From Astragalus membranaceus (lineage: Eukaryota; Streptophyta; Magnoliopsida; Fabales; Fabaceae), in assembly GCA_039519185.1 (NCBI GenBank), contig CM076854.1, forward strand, positions 158,096,166 to 158,160,165: 64,000 nucleotides of DNA. The letters are read 5' to 3'. Each line of letters starts with the position of its first letter. The stretch's first letter is position 1. The notes beneath the pieces are model-generated. The model saw only the letters and a list, made by a program, of their open reading frames with translations, had not been told where the DNA came from and did no database searches. This document shows, piece after piece, positions 43,192 through 54,070 of this stretch. A program made the position numbers and the translations under genes.

Positions 43192-44190
43192 TCCCTTTGA
43201 CTGCCAATCTTATTCCATTGCCAAGTCTCACAGATTCAGTGAATGCCTCATCAAGATCGTAAAACCAGTGTTTCTTGCCACACATATGGTTGGAGCAGGC
43301 TGGATCAAGAAACCATAGCCCATCCCTCTCTTTACTTCCAGCCTCCTCTCCTATAGCCATTAGCAGCATCTCTTCCTCTTCATCAAATTCAGCAAAATTA
43401 GCATTTTCTTCCCATGTGGGACACTCACTTTGATAGTGTCCTAGTTTGCGACACTTGTAACATTCTATATGATCTTTGTTGCTAGTTAGTCTCCCTCTTC
43501 CTCTGCCACGGCCTCTCTGCCTCTGCCTCTGCCTCTTCCTCCTGATCTTCCGTTGTCAGTAACCTTGAGGGCTTGTTCTTATTCCTTTTTCCCAATCATC
43601 CTTCTTTCATGTACAAGAAGTTTGCCGTGTAATTCTTCTACTGTCATTGTGGTGACATCATTGGACTCATCAATGGCGCACACTACATACTCAAATATTG
43701 CAGTCATTGATCTCAATATCTTCTCAACTACCATAAGTTGTTCTATTCTCTCACCATGAACCGTCATTTTGTTGATGATAGCTAGAGTTCATGCAATCTT
43801 CAACAATTCGAATTCTTGCCTCAATGCTTGTAGATGAGCCCTCTCGACCTTTGTTGTCCCCTGATACTTTCGCTTCATTGCATCCCAAACTTCTTTGGAA
43901 GTGCTCACCAAGATTGTTTCAATGATTGTTCGATCAATCGCTTGAAACAAGTAATTTTTGGATGTTAGGTCTTTCAATTTGGCCTATTCGATGGACTTCA
44001 ACTGCTCAGGCGTAGATTCTGCTGTTGCGACAAGGATTCCAGATTCTACTATGAGCCAGTACTCTTTCGATCGTAATAAATTCTCCTTGAGAAGCGCCCA
44101 ATGGTCGTAGTGACCATCGGATATTGGAACTAAAGGTTGCATGAACTCGCGCTCTACTCTTTCTACCATTTCTTTCTTCTTCGTTCATGA
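43192..44190 (-). pseudogene. Copia gag and protease remnant
   Basis: Right to left: gag (YDHWALLKENLLRSKEYW; KNYLFQAIDRTIIETIL; DAMKRKYQGTTKVERAHLQ), the zinc knuckle CYKCRKLGHYQSECP at about 43,470-43,430, and the protease start LWFLDPACSNHMCG, where the active-site DSG or DTG has become DPA. In-frame stops follow LKSIE and FELLKIA. Not functional. Confidence 0.85.
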
Positions 44191-44267
44191 TTTAGGGTTT
44201 CTTCTCTCTTTCACACGGTAACTACAGTTACAATGGATCAGGCCCCCTATGGAGCTCTGATACCAGT

Positions 44268-44488
44268 TGTTAAGAACTAGTAAGAGGGAAATTGCACTTT
44301 GTGAACTCTATGATTCTCATTGATTGTTTCAATTGCAAGAAGCAACTTATATACAAATGATCAATAAAACATAGAGCTGTCTGTTGGCTTTACAATTTGT
44401 TAAACTCAGCACAACTAACTAACTGAAAATGTAACTAACAGAAACTACTTATTAGAATGTTTAACTAATTGATAAAGGTTAGCTAACA
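44268..44488 (-). repeat. 5' LTR of the Copia element
   Basis: On the minus strand it starts TGTTAGCTAACC and ends TTCTTAACA, directly followed by two bases and the tRNA-Met primer site. Intact TG..CA ends. Confidence 0.9.
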
Positions 44489-45698
44489 GTTACGACAGCC
44501 AACGGGTGTTTCCATTAACTCTACAATTCTTACCCCTTGAATTTCTTTCACGTTTGTTGTCAACCACTCCAATTATTCACTTTTCTTTCTATTCACATGG
44601 TGTCACGGACGGTCTCTCCATTTCTCAAAAGAAATGAATGGTCAATTTACCTAAGTTTTGAGTGTTAAATATACACTTTCCTAAAATAGAAAATATGTAT
44701 TAAATATTTATATATTTTATGTACTTCAACTTAGATAATAGACCATTCATTTCTCAAAAGAACATGTCACAGAGCCATCCACTCTACAATTTTTCAGAGT
44801 TTGAATCTCACAAATACTTGTGGGATAACTTCGGAGAGAGAATAGTAACTCTGAGGTTCCAAACTCTTTCACATGCCTTCCATTTGTAATTCAATTACCT
44901 TTCAATATGCCCCTTTAGTTTATTTAGGATGATAGTGATTTGGACATCAATTTACCAAGGATATATTAGTGATAGTAATACTTTCAATCTCAACTAAGAT
45001 TAACGAGAAATATTCTCTTCTCTCACTTCCTTCACTACATACTTTCTCCAAATTAACCGGCATTTAATAAAGTACAATCTTGGAAAAATTGTCCATTGCA
45101 CTACAATCAGTCTCCTACCAAATAACTAATCTTCTGCCATAGACTCTTACTAAATAGATTGGGTGTAATATTTATGCTCCACTTACCAAGGAATCGAGCA
45201 AAACGAGCTTGGCATTTTTTGATAATTTAACCTCCAAACCCTATTTTAACAAGTAACGATCTTGCTACCCCCCTCCTCCTGATCCTCCTGATTTCTTGGG
45301 TAGAACCTTATGATTCTACTTGTGATTTTACGAGTCACAATATTGCTTTCCCCCACCCAATCTTACCTATTATCTTCATGGAAATAAACACTTAGCGGTG
45401 CAAATAACTCACATGGAGCAAGCCAAACAACTAGATTCAAATCAAACAAGGAATTAGGGGCACCCATTTACCAAAATAACAACATTACGACAACAAAACT
45501 AAGATAGATGAGAAACTTGGAAATAACAAAAAGTTGCCTCACAACTTTTGATCACATAAGTAAATCAGAATAACTAAGGTCTATTCATTGAACAACCAAA
45601 GATCAACAATCGATGGTAGCAAACATTACAAACAACAAACTCTTTCCTCAAAGACAAGCCAACAGATGGAACTTCAGTAATTGCACTAACTTTTTTCA
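44489..45698. other. Sequence between the Copia element and HAD copy 2; MITE candidate inside
   Basis: At 44,628-44,762 GAAATGAATGGTC..TAAGTT and its inverted partner AACTTAGATAATAGACCATT form terminal repeats of about 30 bp around an AT-rich centre, as in a small MITE; no clear target duplication. The remainder is AT-rich with no gene; its right part is the 3' flank of HAD copy 2. Confidence 0.45.
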
Positions 45699-46954
45699 TT
45701 AGCAGAGACTGGATTTAACTTCCGCGTAAAAACTCCAATCTGTATGAGAGGATGTAATTGCCGATTGTCCAAATGGATGATCCTTCACGTAGGTTTGAAC
45801 ATCAAGAGCATCAGCAAGTCCTTTCAAGTACTTACACAGTTCACCATCGGGGTCTGTCAAAATAATAAAAAAATTTAATAATTACTTGATGCAATTTCAA
45901 AACGTACTCTATAAAAAATAGAAACTAAATAAGTAAATCTTCTCACCCAACGCTTTGTCATTAATATTTTCTGGCTCATACGATTCAGGAAAAATTGCAG
46001 TATTCGGCTGTTATTTGCAATGACCATGTTATTAAAATTTATTTAAAAAACAAATATTCAAAAAAAATTAACGGTAGGTGGAAATTACCGGATTAAGAAA
46101 AGCCTTGTATGGCTTGTCATCAATAAGCAAAGTATTTAATTCTGAGTAAGGACCTCCTTTCTTAATTCTAACAAATACTTCATTCAAATCCTTGAAAAAA
46201 AGAGGTTTTCTGTTGTTCTCCAAAGATTTAGACCCAGAGTTTGTACATTCTTCTTGATCCTAAATATATTCAAAAAGCACATAACAATTAAAAGAAATAT
46301 ATTAACACACATCTATATGGAATTACACACATAACACATGGACAAAGTAAATGTACCCAAATAAACAGTAGTTTGCTTGACAATGATCCCATAGCACAGG
46401 TTAAAGCAGCATCGACATTATGCCTGATTAAAACATTCAAGAACATCTCACAATTAAAACCAAGCAACATATTAAGATTTTTTTATAAAAATTGAAAGGG
46501 TTGGTACTAACTCCATAGCAGAAGACCAGAGGCCAACTTCGAATCTTTCAAAGCAAAATTTCATAAATTCTTCGCTAAATGGCCGCTTGTAAACTGTAAA
46601 AAATATAAATATAAATATCTTATAAAATGCATATAATTTTATATTAAACTGACATAATAACAAAAAAATATTTGACATTCAAAAATGTTTACGGAGAAAG
46701 TTGCCAGAGGTCTGGTCAGGTGTTCGTGACTTGGGAATTCCTTTGTTATCACGACGATGAACTCTGTGGAGCAGTAACCCATTGAGATTCATGACAAGTA
46801 ACTTCTTCTTAGGACCAAGATTCAGCTTCTCTAGAGAAAGACCCAACTCTGTTTCTGACTCTTGATTATCAGAATCAGAATAATAGCTTTCACATTCGAG
46901 GTCAGAGTTGCTGTCATAGTAATAGTAATACTTCTTCTTTCCTTTCGAACTCAT
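45699..46954 (-). CDS. HAD/FCP1-like protein, copy 2
   Basis: Exons 46954-46693, 46593-46512, 46423-46357, 46259-46089, 46007-45947, 45853-45699; the 798-nt sum is open, 265 residues. Exons 2-6 have the same lengths as in copies 1 and 3. Leader: MSSKGKKKYYYYYDSNSDLE, acidic after a Tyr run. Motif I region LLVMNLNGLLLHRVHRR, exon 2-3 junction HNVDAALTCAM, exon 4 LLIDDKPYKAFLNP, exon 6 DHPFGQSAITSSHTDW. The Asp nucleophile is Asn. A TATA box (47,008-47,017) lies about 55 nt upstream of the ATG. Plant members of this HAD branch are mostly uncharacterised; a non-catalytic role is likely if motif I is read correctly. Confidence 0.84.
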
Positions 46955-47007
46955 ACTTTGGATAACAGATTAAAGATAAGATGGAAAAACTCTTGGTGCT
47001 GTGCTAG

Positions 47008-47017
47008 CTTTATATAG
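47008..47017 (-). promoter_or_regulatory. TATA box of HAD copy 2
   Basis: CTATATAAAG on the minus strand within the block TTGGTGCTGT...TTTATATAGA shared with the broken copy and, changed, with copy 3. Confidence 0.65.
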
Positions 47018-47439
47018 AAGAAGTGGTGCAGTGCATATATGGTTAAATGGTGGGGTTAATTAACCGATACAATGTTCCTTAATCACAGGAATAAACATTG
47101 GAATTCCTAAACGTTAACCCGTCCTTTTAGTTTTGCCTTTTTATCTTCCTCTTTAGTCTTCTTGAAAATGCTAAACGTAGTTATTAGTACCCTTTTGAGT
47201 CTTTAAGTCATTGGAAATCCTACAACTCGTGCCTGCGATCCCACATTTGCTTTCCACTGGAATTAATGTTTTTCAAGCCTACATGAACATTGTATTAGCC
47301 CTTGCAGCTCTTTGTTTTGAAATTCGGGCATTCTATAGTCCAAACCAAGTGACGAGACCATCTATGAGGTCTATCGCCTGGCCTACGTTATGTTGAGGCT
47401 GAACCAATTTTTCAAAGAATTTTTAGATGCCTATTTAAC

Positions 47440-47725
47440 TTATTTTTTTATATTAAAAGGGGCTAGACAGCCCAAAAAAAAAACACGAGTTACATTGGTA
47501 CAATTCTCGAAGTAAAAACTCCATTACAATCAGCATGCAACAATTGCAAAATACCAGCAAGGGGATCCTCCAGAAGCTGCAACCCAACAGCCCCTTCACA
47601 AGCCATAGCAGCCAAACGATCAGCAACTGTATTCACTTCACAATTGATATGCGTGACAGTCACCCTCCAATCAAAGCGAAGAAGCTTCCTAATTCGCAAG
47701 AGGAGGCTTCTACCTTCTCTGTTCC
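47440..47725 (-). mobile_element. LINE 3' fragment (RNase H end)
   Basis: The minus strand reads REGRSLLLRIRKLLRFDWRV, VTHINCEVNTVADRLAAMAC and ends LHADCNGVFTSRIVPM, the C-terminal RNase H-like domain of a plant LINE ORF2, followed by a short tail rich in A (TTTTAATATAAAAAAA). Truncated at the 5' side. 47,018-47,439 holds nothing recognised. Confidence 0.65.
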
Positions 47726-47734
47726 CGAGACTAT

Positions 47735-47807
47735 CCCAAAAAAATTTAAGGATATTTTGGGGATTTGCGTAAAAATGGGGTATGGGGTTAAGGGGGGTTA
47801 AAAAAAA
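47735..47807. mobile_element. End of a Mutator-like element, fragment
   Basis: GGATATTTTGGGGATTTGCG...TATGGGGTTAAGGGGGGTTAAAAAAAACAC matches the right end of the element at 12,039-15,765 (TATTTTGGGGATTTATGG...TATGGGGTCTAA) in order and spacing. No left partner seen. Confidence 0.45.
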
Positions 47808-48341
47808 CACTCCTTTATGTATTGAGTACTTAAGAATTTACCTACTTAGCTTTTAATGGTAAATGAAATTGAAGATTCTTTGGGTGATTTGTTGTGATAA
47901 AATAAATGCTTAGCAGTGCATATGACTCACATGAGACACACCAAGTCGGTTATATAAAAGGAGCGTCTCAATATTGAATTTTAATACTAAAAATATGCTT
48001 CGTTTATACCGATATTAATTAAATCTCATCAAAATTCCTTCTCTACCAAACTCAAAAATATATACTGTTCTCCTTTTGCGCATAAAATCGAATCACACAA
48101 CTAGAAATTGGGAGCAACAATATACCAAAACAACAACACTAAGACAAAGAAATTATTCAAATGTAGATTAAAAAGCTTAGAAATAACAAAAAGGTTCACT
48201 TCACTCACAACACAACTTTCACCTGAAAAGAAAATCAGACAAACTAACGTCTAACTAACTATTCAACAACCAATGATCGACAATCGAAGGTAGCAAACAA
48301 TCCTATAAAATCTTCATCAGCATTTATACTAATTTTTTTCC
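47808..48341. other. 3' flank of HAD copy 3
   Basis: AT-rich, similar to flanks of the other copies (AAAAGCTTAGAAATAACAAAAAGG). No gene. Confidence 0.45.
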
Positions 48342-49579
48342 TTAGCTTAGGCTAGACTTAACTTCCAGATAAAAACTCCAATCTGGATGAGATGATGTAA
48401 TTGCTGGTTGTCCAAATGGATGATCTTTTACGTAGGCCTGAACATCAAGAGCATCAGCAAGTCCTTTCAAATACATGCACAATTCACCCTCTGGGTCTGT
48501 GAAAATTTAAACAAAACCTTATAAGTTATAATTACTTGAAACAATTTCAAAGGCCTAAATAAAAAAACAATAACTAAAAAAGTATAAATATTCTCACCCA
48601 AAGCTTTGTCATTTCTATTTTCTGGCTTGTATGATTCGGGGAAAATTGCTGTATTGGGCTGTTATTTGCAATGACTAAATTATTAAAATGGACTTAATTA
48701 AAAAAAACAAGATATTAAAAAAAAATGTCTGGATGAAATTACCGGATTAAGAAAAGCCTTGTATGGTTTGTCATCAATTAGCAAAGTATTTAATTCCGAG
48801 TAAGGGCCTCCTTTCTTGATACTAAGAAATACTTCGTTCAGTTCCTTGAAAAAAAGAGGCTTCCTCTTGTTCTCCAAAGATTTAAACCCAGAATCTGTAC
48901 ATTCTTCCTGACCCTAAAGATATTAAAAAAAATATATTAAAATGCATAAATTAGGAATCGCACAACAAAAAATAACAAGTTAAAATAAATGTACCCAAAT
49001 AAACAATAGTTTGCTTGACAATGATCCCATAGCACAGATTAAAGCAGCTTCGATATTATGCCTGATTAAACATTCAAGAACGTATCATTATTAAAATCAA
49101 GCAACACATTAACGTCTTCTGTCAAAAAAACATCATAAAAATTGAGAAGGGTGGTACTAACTCCATAGCAGAAGACCAAAGCCCCACTTCAAATCTTTCA
49201 AAGCAAAATTTCATAAATTCTTCGCTAAATGGCCGCTTGTAAACTGCATCACAATTAATAAAAATAAAAATGCATATAATAATATTGTTTTAAACTGAGA
49301 CAAGAGAAAAACCATATTTGAGATTAAAAAATGTTTACGGCGAAAGTTTCCAGATGTCTGGTCATGGGTTCGAGACTTAGAAATTCCTTTGCTATCACGC
49401 CGATTAACTCTGTGGAGAAGTAACCCATTGAGGTTCATGACAAGTAACTTCTTCTTAGGTCCAAGATTCAGCTTCTCCAGAAATAAACCCAACTCTGTTT
49501 TTGACTCTTGATCATCAGAATCAGACTCTTCAGAGTTGCTGTCATAAACGTAGCACTTCTTCTCTCCTTTCGAACTCAT
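48342..49579 (-). CDS. HAD/FCP1-like protein, copy 3
   Basis: Exons 49579-49339, 49243-49162, 49061-48995, 48913-48743, 48658-48598, 48496-48342; the 777-nt sum is open, 258 residues. Leader MSSKGEKKCYVYDSNSEESD, shorter than in copies 1 and 2, then LLVMNLNGLLLHRVNRR, HNIEAAL, a DD-containing LLIDDKPYKAF and DHPFGQPAITSSHPDW. Same Asn-for-Asp change in motif I. All donor and acceptor sites are GT and AG; donors of exons 1 and 2 (GTAAAC, GTTAGT) match copy 2 better than copy 1, so copies 2 and 3 are the closer pair. TATA at 49,637-49,645. Confidence 0.84.
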
Positions 49580-49636
49580 ACTTTGAATAGCAGATTTAAG
49601 ATAAGATCGATGGCAAAACTAATGGTGCTATGCTAG

Positions 49637-49645
49637 GTTTATATA
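49637..49645 (-). promoter_or_regulatory. TATA box of HAD copy 3
   Basis: CTATATAAA on the minus strand, about 58 nt before the ATG. Confidence 0.6.
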
Positions 49646-49649
49646 GAAG

Positions 49650-50100
49650 TAGAAGTAGTGTAGTGCATATGGTGTAATCATGTCCAATGTTCTTGTATTA
49701 AATGATGAAGTTAATAAACATTCGAATTCCTAAACGTGAACCCGTCCCTTCTTGTATTAACTTTGATGTTAAATCAGAAATTTGCTAAGATTTTTCTTTT
49801 TGACCAAAAGTTTGCTAAGATTTTTTTGTAAATTAAACATATTAACCTAAATCCATTTTTGATATATTTAAAATTACATACCATTATAAAATAAAGACAC
49901 TATTTATCCATTTTAATACCAAAAAAAAAATTACCATTATAAAATAGAATTGAAGTAGGAAGTCATTAAAGATAATTCTCTAAAAGGTTATATTTTTTGA
50001 CACATCTAAAAGGTCGTGTTAGACTTAGAATGGTGTAGGCTTCTGTAAAAAAAAATTGTAATAAGTTTTTAAACAGACTTTCAAAAAGATCGGGTCAGCT
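49650..50100. other. Intergenic left of the 50-kb solo LTR
   Basis: Contains a direct repeat TTTGCTAAGATTTTT (about 49,781 and 49,811) and, at 50,025-50,090, sequence like the hAT-type elements at 20.5 and 52 kb. No gene. Confidence 0.4.
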
Positions 50101-51400
50101 CATCCCTCCTTCTTTCTCCACTTTATTTTAAGCTTGCAAACTAAGCCACTTTCTTCTCGTCCTTTTGCTTTTTCCCATTTTAGAACAAACAGGTCACCAC
50201 CTCCATTTTAAGCTATATGCTAAACCTCTTTCTTTTTATTCATTTGTTCTTGTCAAAAAAAAGTTGAGTCAAGCCTTAAAAATGGGTCTATGACCGATCA
50301 CCGCCTATTTTCCCACCATTACTGTGAACACCCAATTTTAACCGGTACTTTTCTGTTGTTTTAAAAATAACCCCAAAAATATTTTTTGTTATGCATTTCA
50401 AAATTTCAATCGCTTACGCATGTCATTTTGTGCTCATTAACGATTTTGCCTTATTTTTATTAGTAGTAGAACCTTTTTTTATTAAATTAATGAAACAAAG
50501 AAAATCAGAATTTTTTTCAAAAAAAAATAATAATTTAATTTAAGGTGTTTATACTTACATGTGGAAACAAAATAAAGGCAAAATGTGTAAAAAATTTAAT
50601 TAAAAAAAAGGCAAAGCCAAAAGCCATGCTCACCCCTTCTTCTTTCTTCACTTTATTTTGAGCTTCCAAATTAAGCCACTTTCTTCTTGTCCCTTTGCTT
50701 TTTCCCATTTTAGCACAGACAGTACAACCTCCATTTTGAGCTATATTCTAAACTTCTTTCTTTTTTTCCTTTGTTCTTGTAAAAAAAAGGTCAGGTCAAG
50801 CCTTAAAAATGGGTCTATGACCTATCACCATCTATTTCCCCATCATTACTATGAACAGCCAATTTTAACTGATACTTTTCTGTTTTCTTAAAAAAAATCC
50901 CAAAAATATTTTTTGTTATGCATTTGAAAATTTTAATCGCTTACGCATGTCATTTTGTGCTCATTAACGATTTTGCCTATTTTATTAGTAGTAGAACATA
51001 TTTTTTATTAAATTAATGAAACAAGAAAAATCAGAATTTTTTTCAAAAAAAAAAATTATAATTTTTTTTATCCTTCTTGCACTCCTTTGGTGCACTCATT
51101 CGATATCGCTTAGCTCGCCAACTGAGCTACATACTTGTGATAAAAAAAAATTATAATTTAATTTAAGCTGTTTATACTTACATACGGAGAAAAAACAAAG
51201 GCAAAAAGTGAAAAAAATTTAATTAAAAAAAAGGCAAAGCCAAAAGCCATGCTCATCCCTCCATATTTCTTCACTTTATTGCAAATTAAACCTCTTTCTT
51301 CTTGTCTCTTTGCTTTTTCCCATTTTAGCACAAACAGTCACCACCTCCATTTTGAGCTATATGCTATACCTCTTTTTTCTTATTCCTTTATTGTTTTCCC
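50101..51400 (+). repeat. Tandem duplication over the left LTR junction, unit about 527 bp
   Basis: The sequence starting CATCCCTCCTTCTTTC at 50,101 returns at 50,631 and 51,254 (523 bp apart once the SINE and its duplicated target are discounted for the second interval). Each full unit includes flank sequence ending in ATTAC and about 310 bp of LTR start (50,323 and about 50,847). So a piece spanning flank and LTR was copied in tandem after insertion. Confidence 0.7.
51065..51141 (-). mobile_element. Very short tRNA-derived SINE with 18-bp target duplication
   Basis: A 77-bp insert flanked by identical 18-bp direct repeats (51,047-51,064 and 51,142-51,159; nine A then TTATAATTT). On the minus strand it begins ATCACAAGTATG, has a perfect pol III A box TAGCTCAGTTGG followed by CGAGC as in a tRNA D arm, a weak B-box-like TATCGAATGA, and ends GGATAAAAA. 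The sister duplicate at about 50,518-50,545 lacks the insert and one repeat, which shows the empty site. Confidence 0.82.
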
Positions 51401-51830
51401 CTTTTTGCTCAAACAATTCTGCTTTTTGCAGCCACTACCACCCTCCACGTCTCTACTCCATCTCCCCATTCTTACGCCTCTCTGCTCCACTTCCCCACAC
51501 CTCTCTGCAAAAGTATAACAACTAGTTTGTCTCATTAACCTATTAGACCATTCAAAAAGTGCAAACCAGTAAACACAAAGGAGGAGGAGGAAAATTTGAA
51601 ACAAAACAAAACCCTGAGAGAAAAAATTAGAAAAAAGAAAAGAAAAAATGTAAAACGGAGGGGTCATCCTCTTTCAACTCCACCATCCACCACATCCAAC
51701 CACTACAGCCACCAAGACCATCACGAGCCACCACAGCCACCCCTACCATTGCTGAAAACTACCACGCACCACCACTGGCACTGGTCTTTTCCCTCACCCT
51801 CTCTCCGTCCCCACGATTTCTTTCTTCCTT

Positions 51831-51834
<4 letters not shown>

Positions 51835-51879
<45 letters not shown>

Positions 51880-51945
51880 CCCTCATGCTTTTTCCTTTCT
51901 TTTATTTAAATTCTCTCTCTCTCTCTCACTATATATATATATATT
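51835..51945. repeat. (CT)n and (TA)n microsatellites in the LTR
   Basis: (CT) tracts at about 51,835-51,872 and 51,913-51,927 and (TA) at 51,930-51,943. Confidence 0.9.
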
Positions 51946-52070
51946 GTGACTGACTACCAAGAAATTAGGGTTCCTTAATTCTATTTTGCCTTTATATACT
52001 ATCTCCATCTTTTATGTCTTTCATTTATTTATTTTAACAATCAAATAGAAGAAATCCGTTTACTAGTCAC

Positions 52071-52729
52071 TAGGGGTGGGAATAGGTTGGGCCGAGCTAG
52101 GCTTTGCATGGCCTGGGCGTGGCCTGCAATGAAAATGTTGGGCCTGAGCCTGGCTAGTGGCATGTGATAGGCCGACTTTTGAGGCCTGGCCTGGCCTTTT
52201 GGAAGCCTGGCGAGACCTGCAAGCCTGTTTAAAAGCCTATTTCACCAAAAAAAATTACGAAAGTCTACAACATTTGAGTAGTGTAGATTATGTAAATAGA
52301 CGAACAAATTAATCTATCAATGAAATTAAGATCTAAATCAAGATCTAACAAAATCTTTTAGAGAAATATATTTATAGGACATTTTATTTAAATTTTATTT
52401 TATAATAATACTTTTAAATATGTTAAAAATTGATGTAGGTCATCATTTTGAATAAACATAAAATGTAAGCAAATTTATAAGTTAAACAAAGTAGAAAATT
52501 TAATATAATAATAGTAGTAATAAAAAATGTTATTAATATTTATTTAAATAGGCGGGCCTGTTAGGCCTAAAAGGCTTTTTTGATGACCTGTAGTCTGGCC
52601 TTTTTACCTACATAGGCTTTTAAAAAAGTCTTGGCCTTATCTATTTAGAAAAAAGCCTGGCCTGGCCTGGGCTTGATGTAGGCTGAGCCGTAGGCTCCTG
52701 TAGGCCGGTCTGGCCTATTCCCACCCCTA
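52071..52729. mobile_element. hAT-type non-autonomous element
   Basis: Terminal repeats TAGGGGTGGGAATAGG and CCTATTCCCACCCCTA, perfect over 16 bp, with a perfect 8-bp duplication CTAGTCAC outside (52,063-52,070 and 52,730-52,737). This is the hAT pattern. Internal sequence is rich in GGCCTGG and GCCTGGCC words near the ends and AT-rich in the centre; no transposase. Confidence 0.93.
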
Positions 52730-53503
52730 CTAGTCACATTCCAATTTTCTTGTTTTGGCCAACCCTTTCTCTTTGCCAAATGTGGGCTTGTTTTGGGATT
52801 TCGATTTTTCTTATTTCGGGCTCTGCTATTTGCACCCCTATTAATCACTGAAACATCCTTTTTAAAAAATGCGTTTTTTTAATGACTTTACTATCTTTTT
52901 TCAAAATATTTTTTACTCCACATCTATTTTCCCTGAATAAAAACCTTTTCCCCTAAAAATACAAAAAAAAAATAGGGATTGACTAAGATGTGACATCTTG
53001 TCCATCTCAATTTAGGGCGCCTGAGTTGTACAGCTTGATGATCTTAAACCATTTTCAAAAATTAAAATCAACCAACAAACAAACTTTTCCAAGATGAATT
53101 ACGTGACTTTTGAATTCCTGATTGCACCAGAAGATACGTAGGAGCAGGACTTTCCCGTCAAGTCAAAAGTTAAATTTTCTAATTTATTCCCTTATTTATT
53201 TCTTTGTAAACCAAATGTTATTTATTCTTTGGGGCAAAACAAGCATGTCATAACTTAATAAGAATTTGCCCAACAAATTTAAGGTAACTTTCTTAAGACA
53301 GATGTATTAAAGGTGTAGTGGAATTTAGTTTTCACCATTCCCTATGCATAACCGACTCCCGAATCCAACCTAGTTTACGCAGACCAAATACTTTTAAAAG
53401 CGTTTTTTTCTTCCAATTTTTCCAATTTAATAAACTGGATGGCGACTCGCAAAACCACACATTTTTTAGCCATCTGCTTCGAGATCTCGGTTACGATAAT
53501 TAC

Positions 53504-54061
53504 CAAAAGAAAAATAGTTACTTATAATAAATAAAGATATTTATAAATTTATATGTACTGAAAAAGAATAAAATTATATCGATAATGTGTAATGATTCCT
53601 TGTTGACTCCTTAAAGCAAATAGAAGAAATGAGCAAAAATACATCTATAATGAACAAATATTCAAAATAAATCAAAATTTTAAAATTATAAAATTAGGGT
53701 TAGTTGCATTTTTCTCGCTAGGTTTTCGAATCCACGATTTTTCACCTTGTTTTAATTTCATGAGTTTGCTTCTTATAGTTTTTATTTTTAACAACTTTGG
53801 TTTCAACACTTTTTTACTTGTGCTTTTGTTCCTAATAATGTTGGATTTGAAAAAGAAAAAAAAAAATAGGGCATTAAGCCAAAAAGCTAGTAACATAAAA
53901 CTAACAACATTAAACATATAAGATTAGAGAAAACATTGAAATATCCCTTTAAAAAGATGGTCTTGAAAAACCCCTTTAACAACCACATTCAATGTTTTCT
54001 GCTAGACTTCAAAGTAAAATAACCATCTAACATTTATAAAATCTATCTGTACTCAACGACA
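53504..54061. other. AT-rich sequence between the solo LTR and the MITE
   Basis: No supported gene; the 81-codon Lys-rich open frame on the minus strand at 53,672-53,917 has no motif and AT-driven composition. Confidence 0.5.
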
Positions 54062-54070
54062 TTAAAATTA

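Larger units (their letters stand above)
22446..44488 (-). mobile_element. Ty1/Copia retrotransposon, old, opened by nested insertions
   Basis: Two 221-bp LTRs (22,446-22,666 and 44,268-44,488) with the same 5-bp duplication GTTAC on the outer sides (22,441-22,445 and 44,489-44,493). On the minus strand the primer site TGGTATCAGAGCT (44,265-44,253), complementary to initiator tRNA-Met, lies two bases inside the right LTR, and a purine tract (about 22,680-22,667) precedes the left one. Coding remnants run in the order gag, protease, integrase, RT, RNase H from right to left. The LTRs differ at several bases and the frames have stops. It is interrupted at about 23,888/38,400 and at 40,114-43,186. 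It sits between the HAD gene copies. Confidence 0.92.
50323..53498 (+). mobile_element. Solo LTR related to the Ogre-like LTR
   Basis: Begins TGTGAACACCCAATTTTAAC like the LTR at 26,441 and ends GGTTACGATA; ATTAC is present on both sides (50,318-50,322 and 53,499-53,503). The U5 part matches closely: TACGTAGGAGC, GCATAACCGACTCCCGAA (53,346-53,363), GTTTACGCAGACC and TGGCGACTC (53,440-53,448). U3 differs and contains (CT)n and (TA)n tracts (51,835-51,945). Nested inside are a SINE and a hAT-type element; the left end is tandemly duplicated. No gag-pol. Confidence 0.82.

Noticed and set aside
43577..43759. Plus-strand open frame opposite the Copia gag
   Set aside because: The minus strand carries the recognisable gag; this is its complement.
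51380..51949. Long open frames on both strands at 51.4-51.9 kb
   Set aside because: They run through the (CT)n tract of a solo LTR and have Ser/Leu repeats only.
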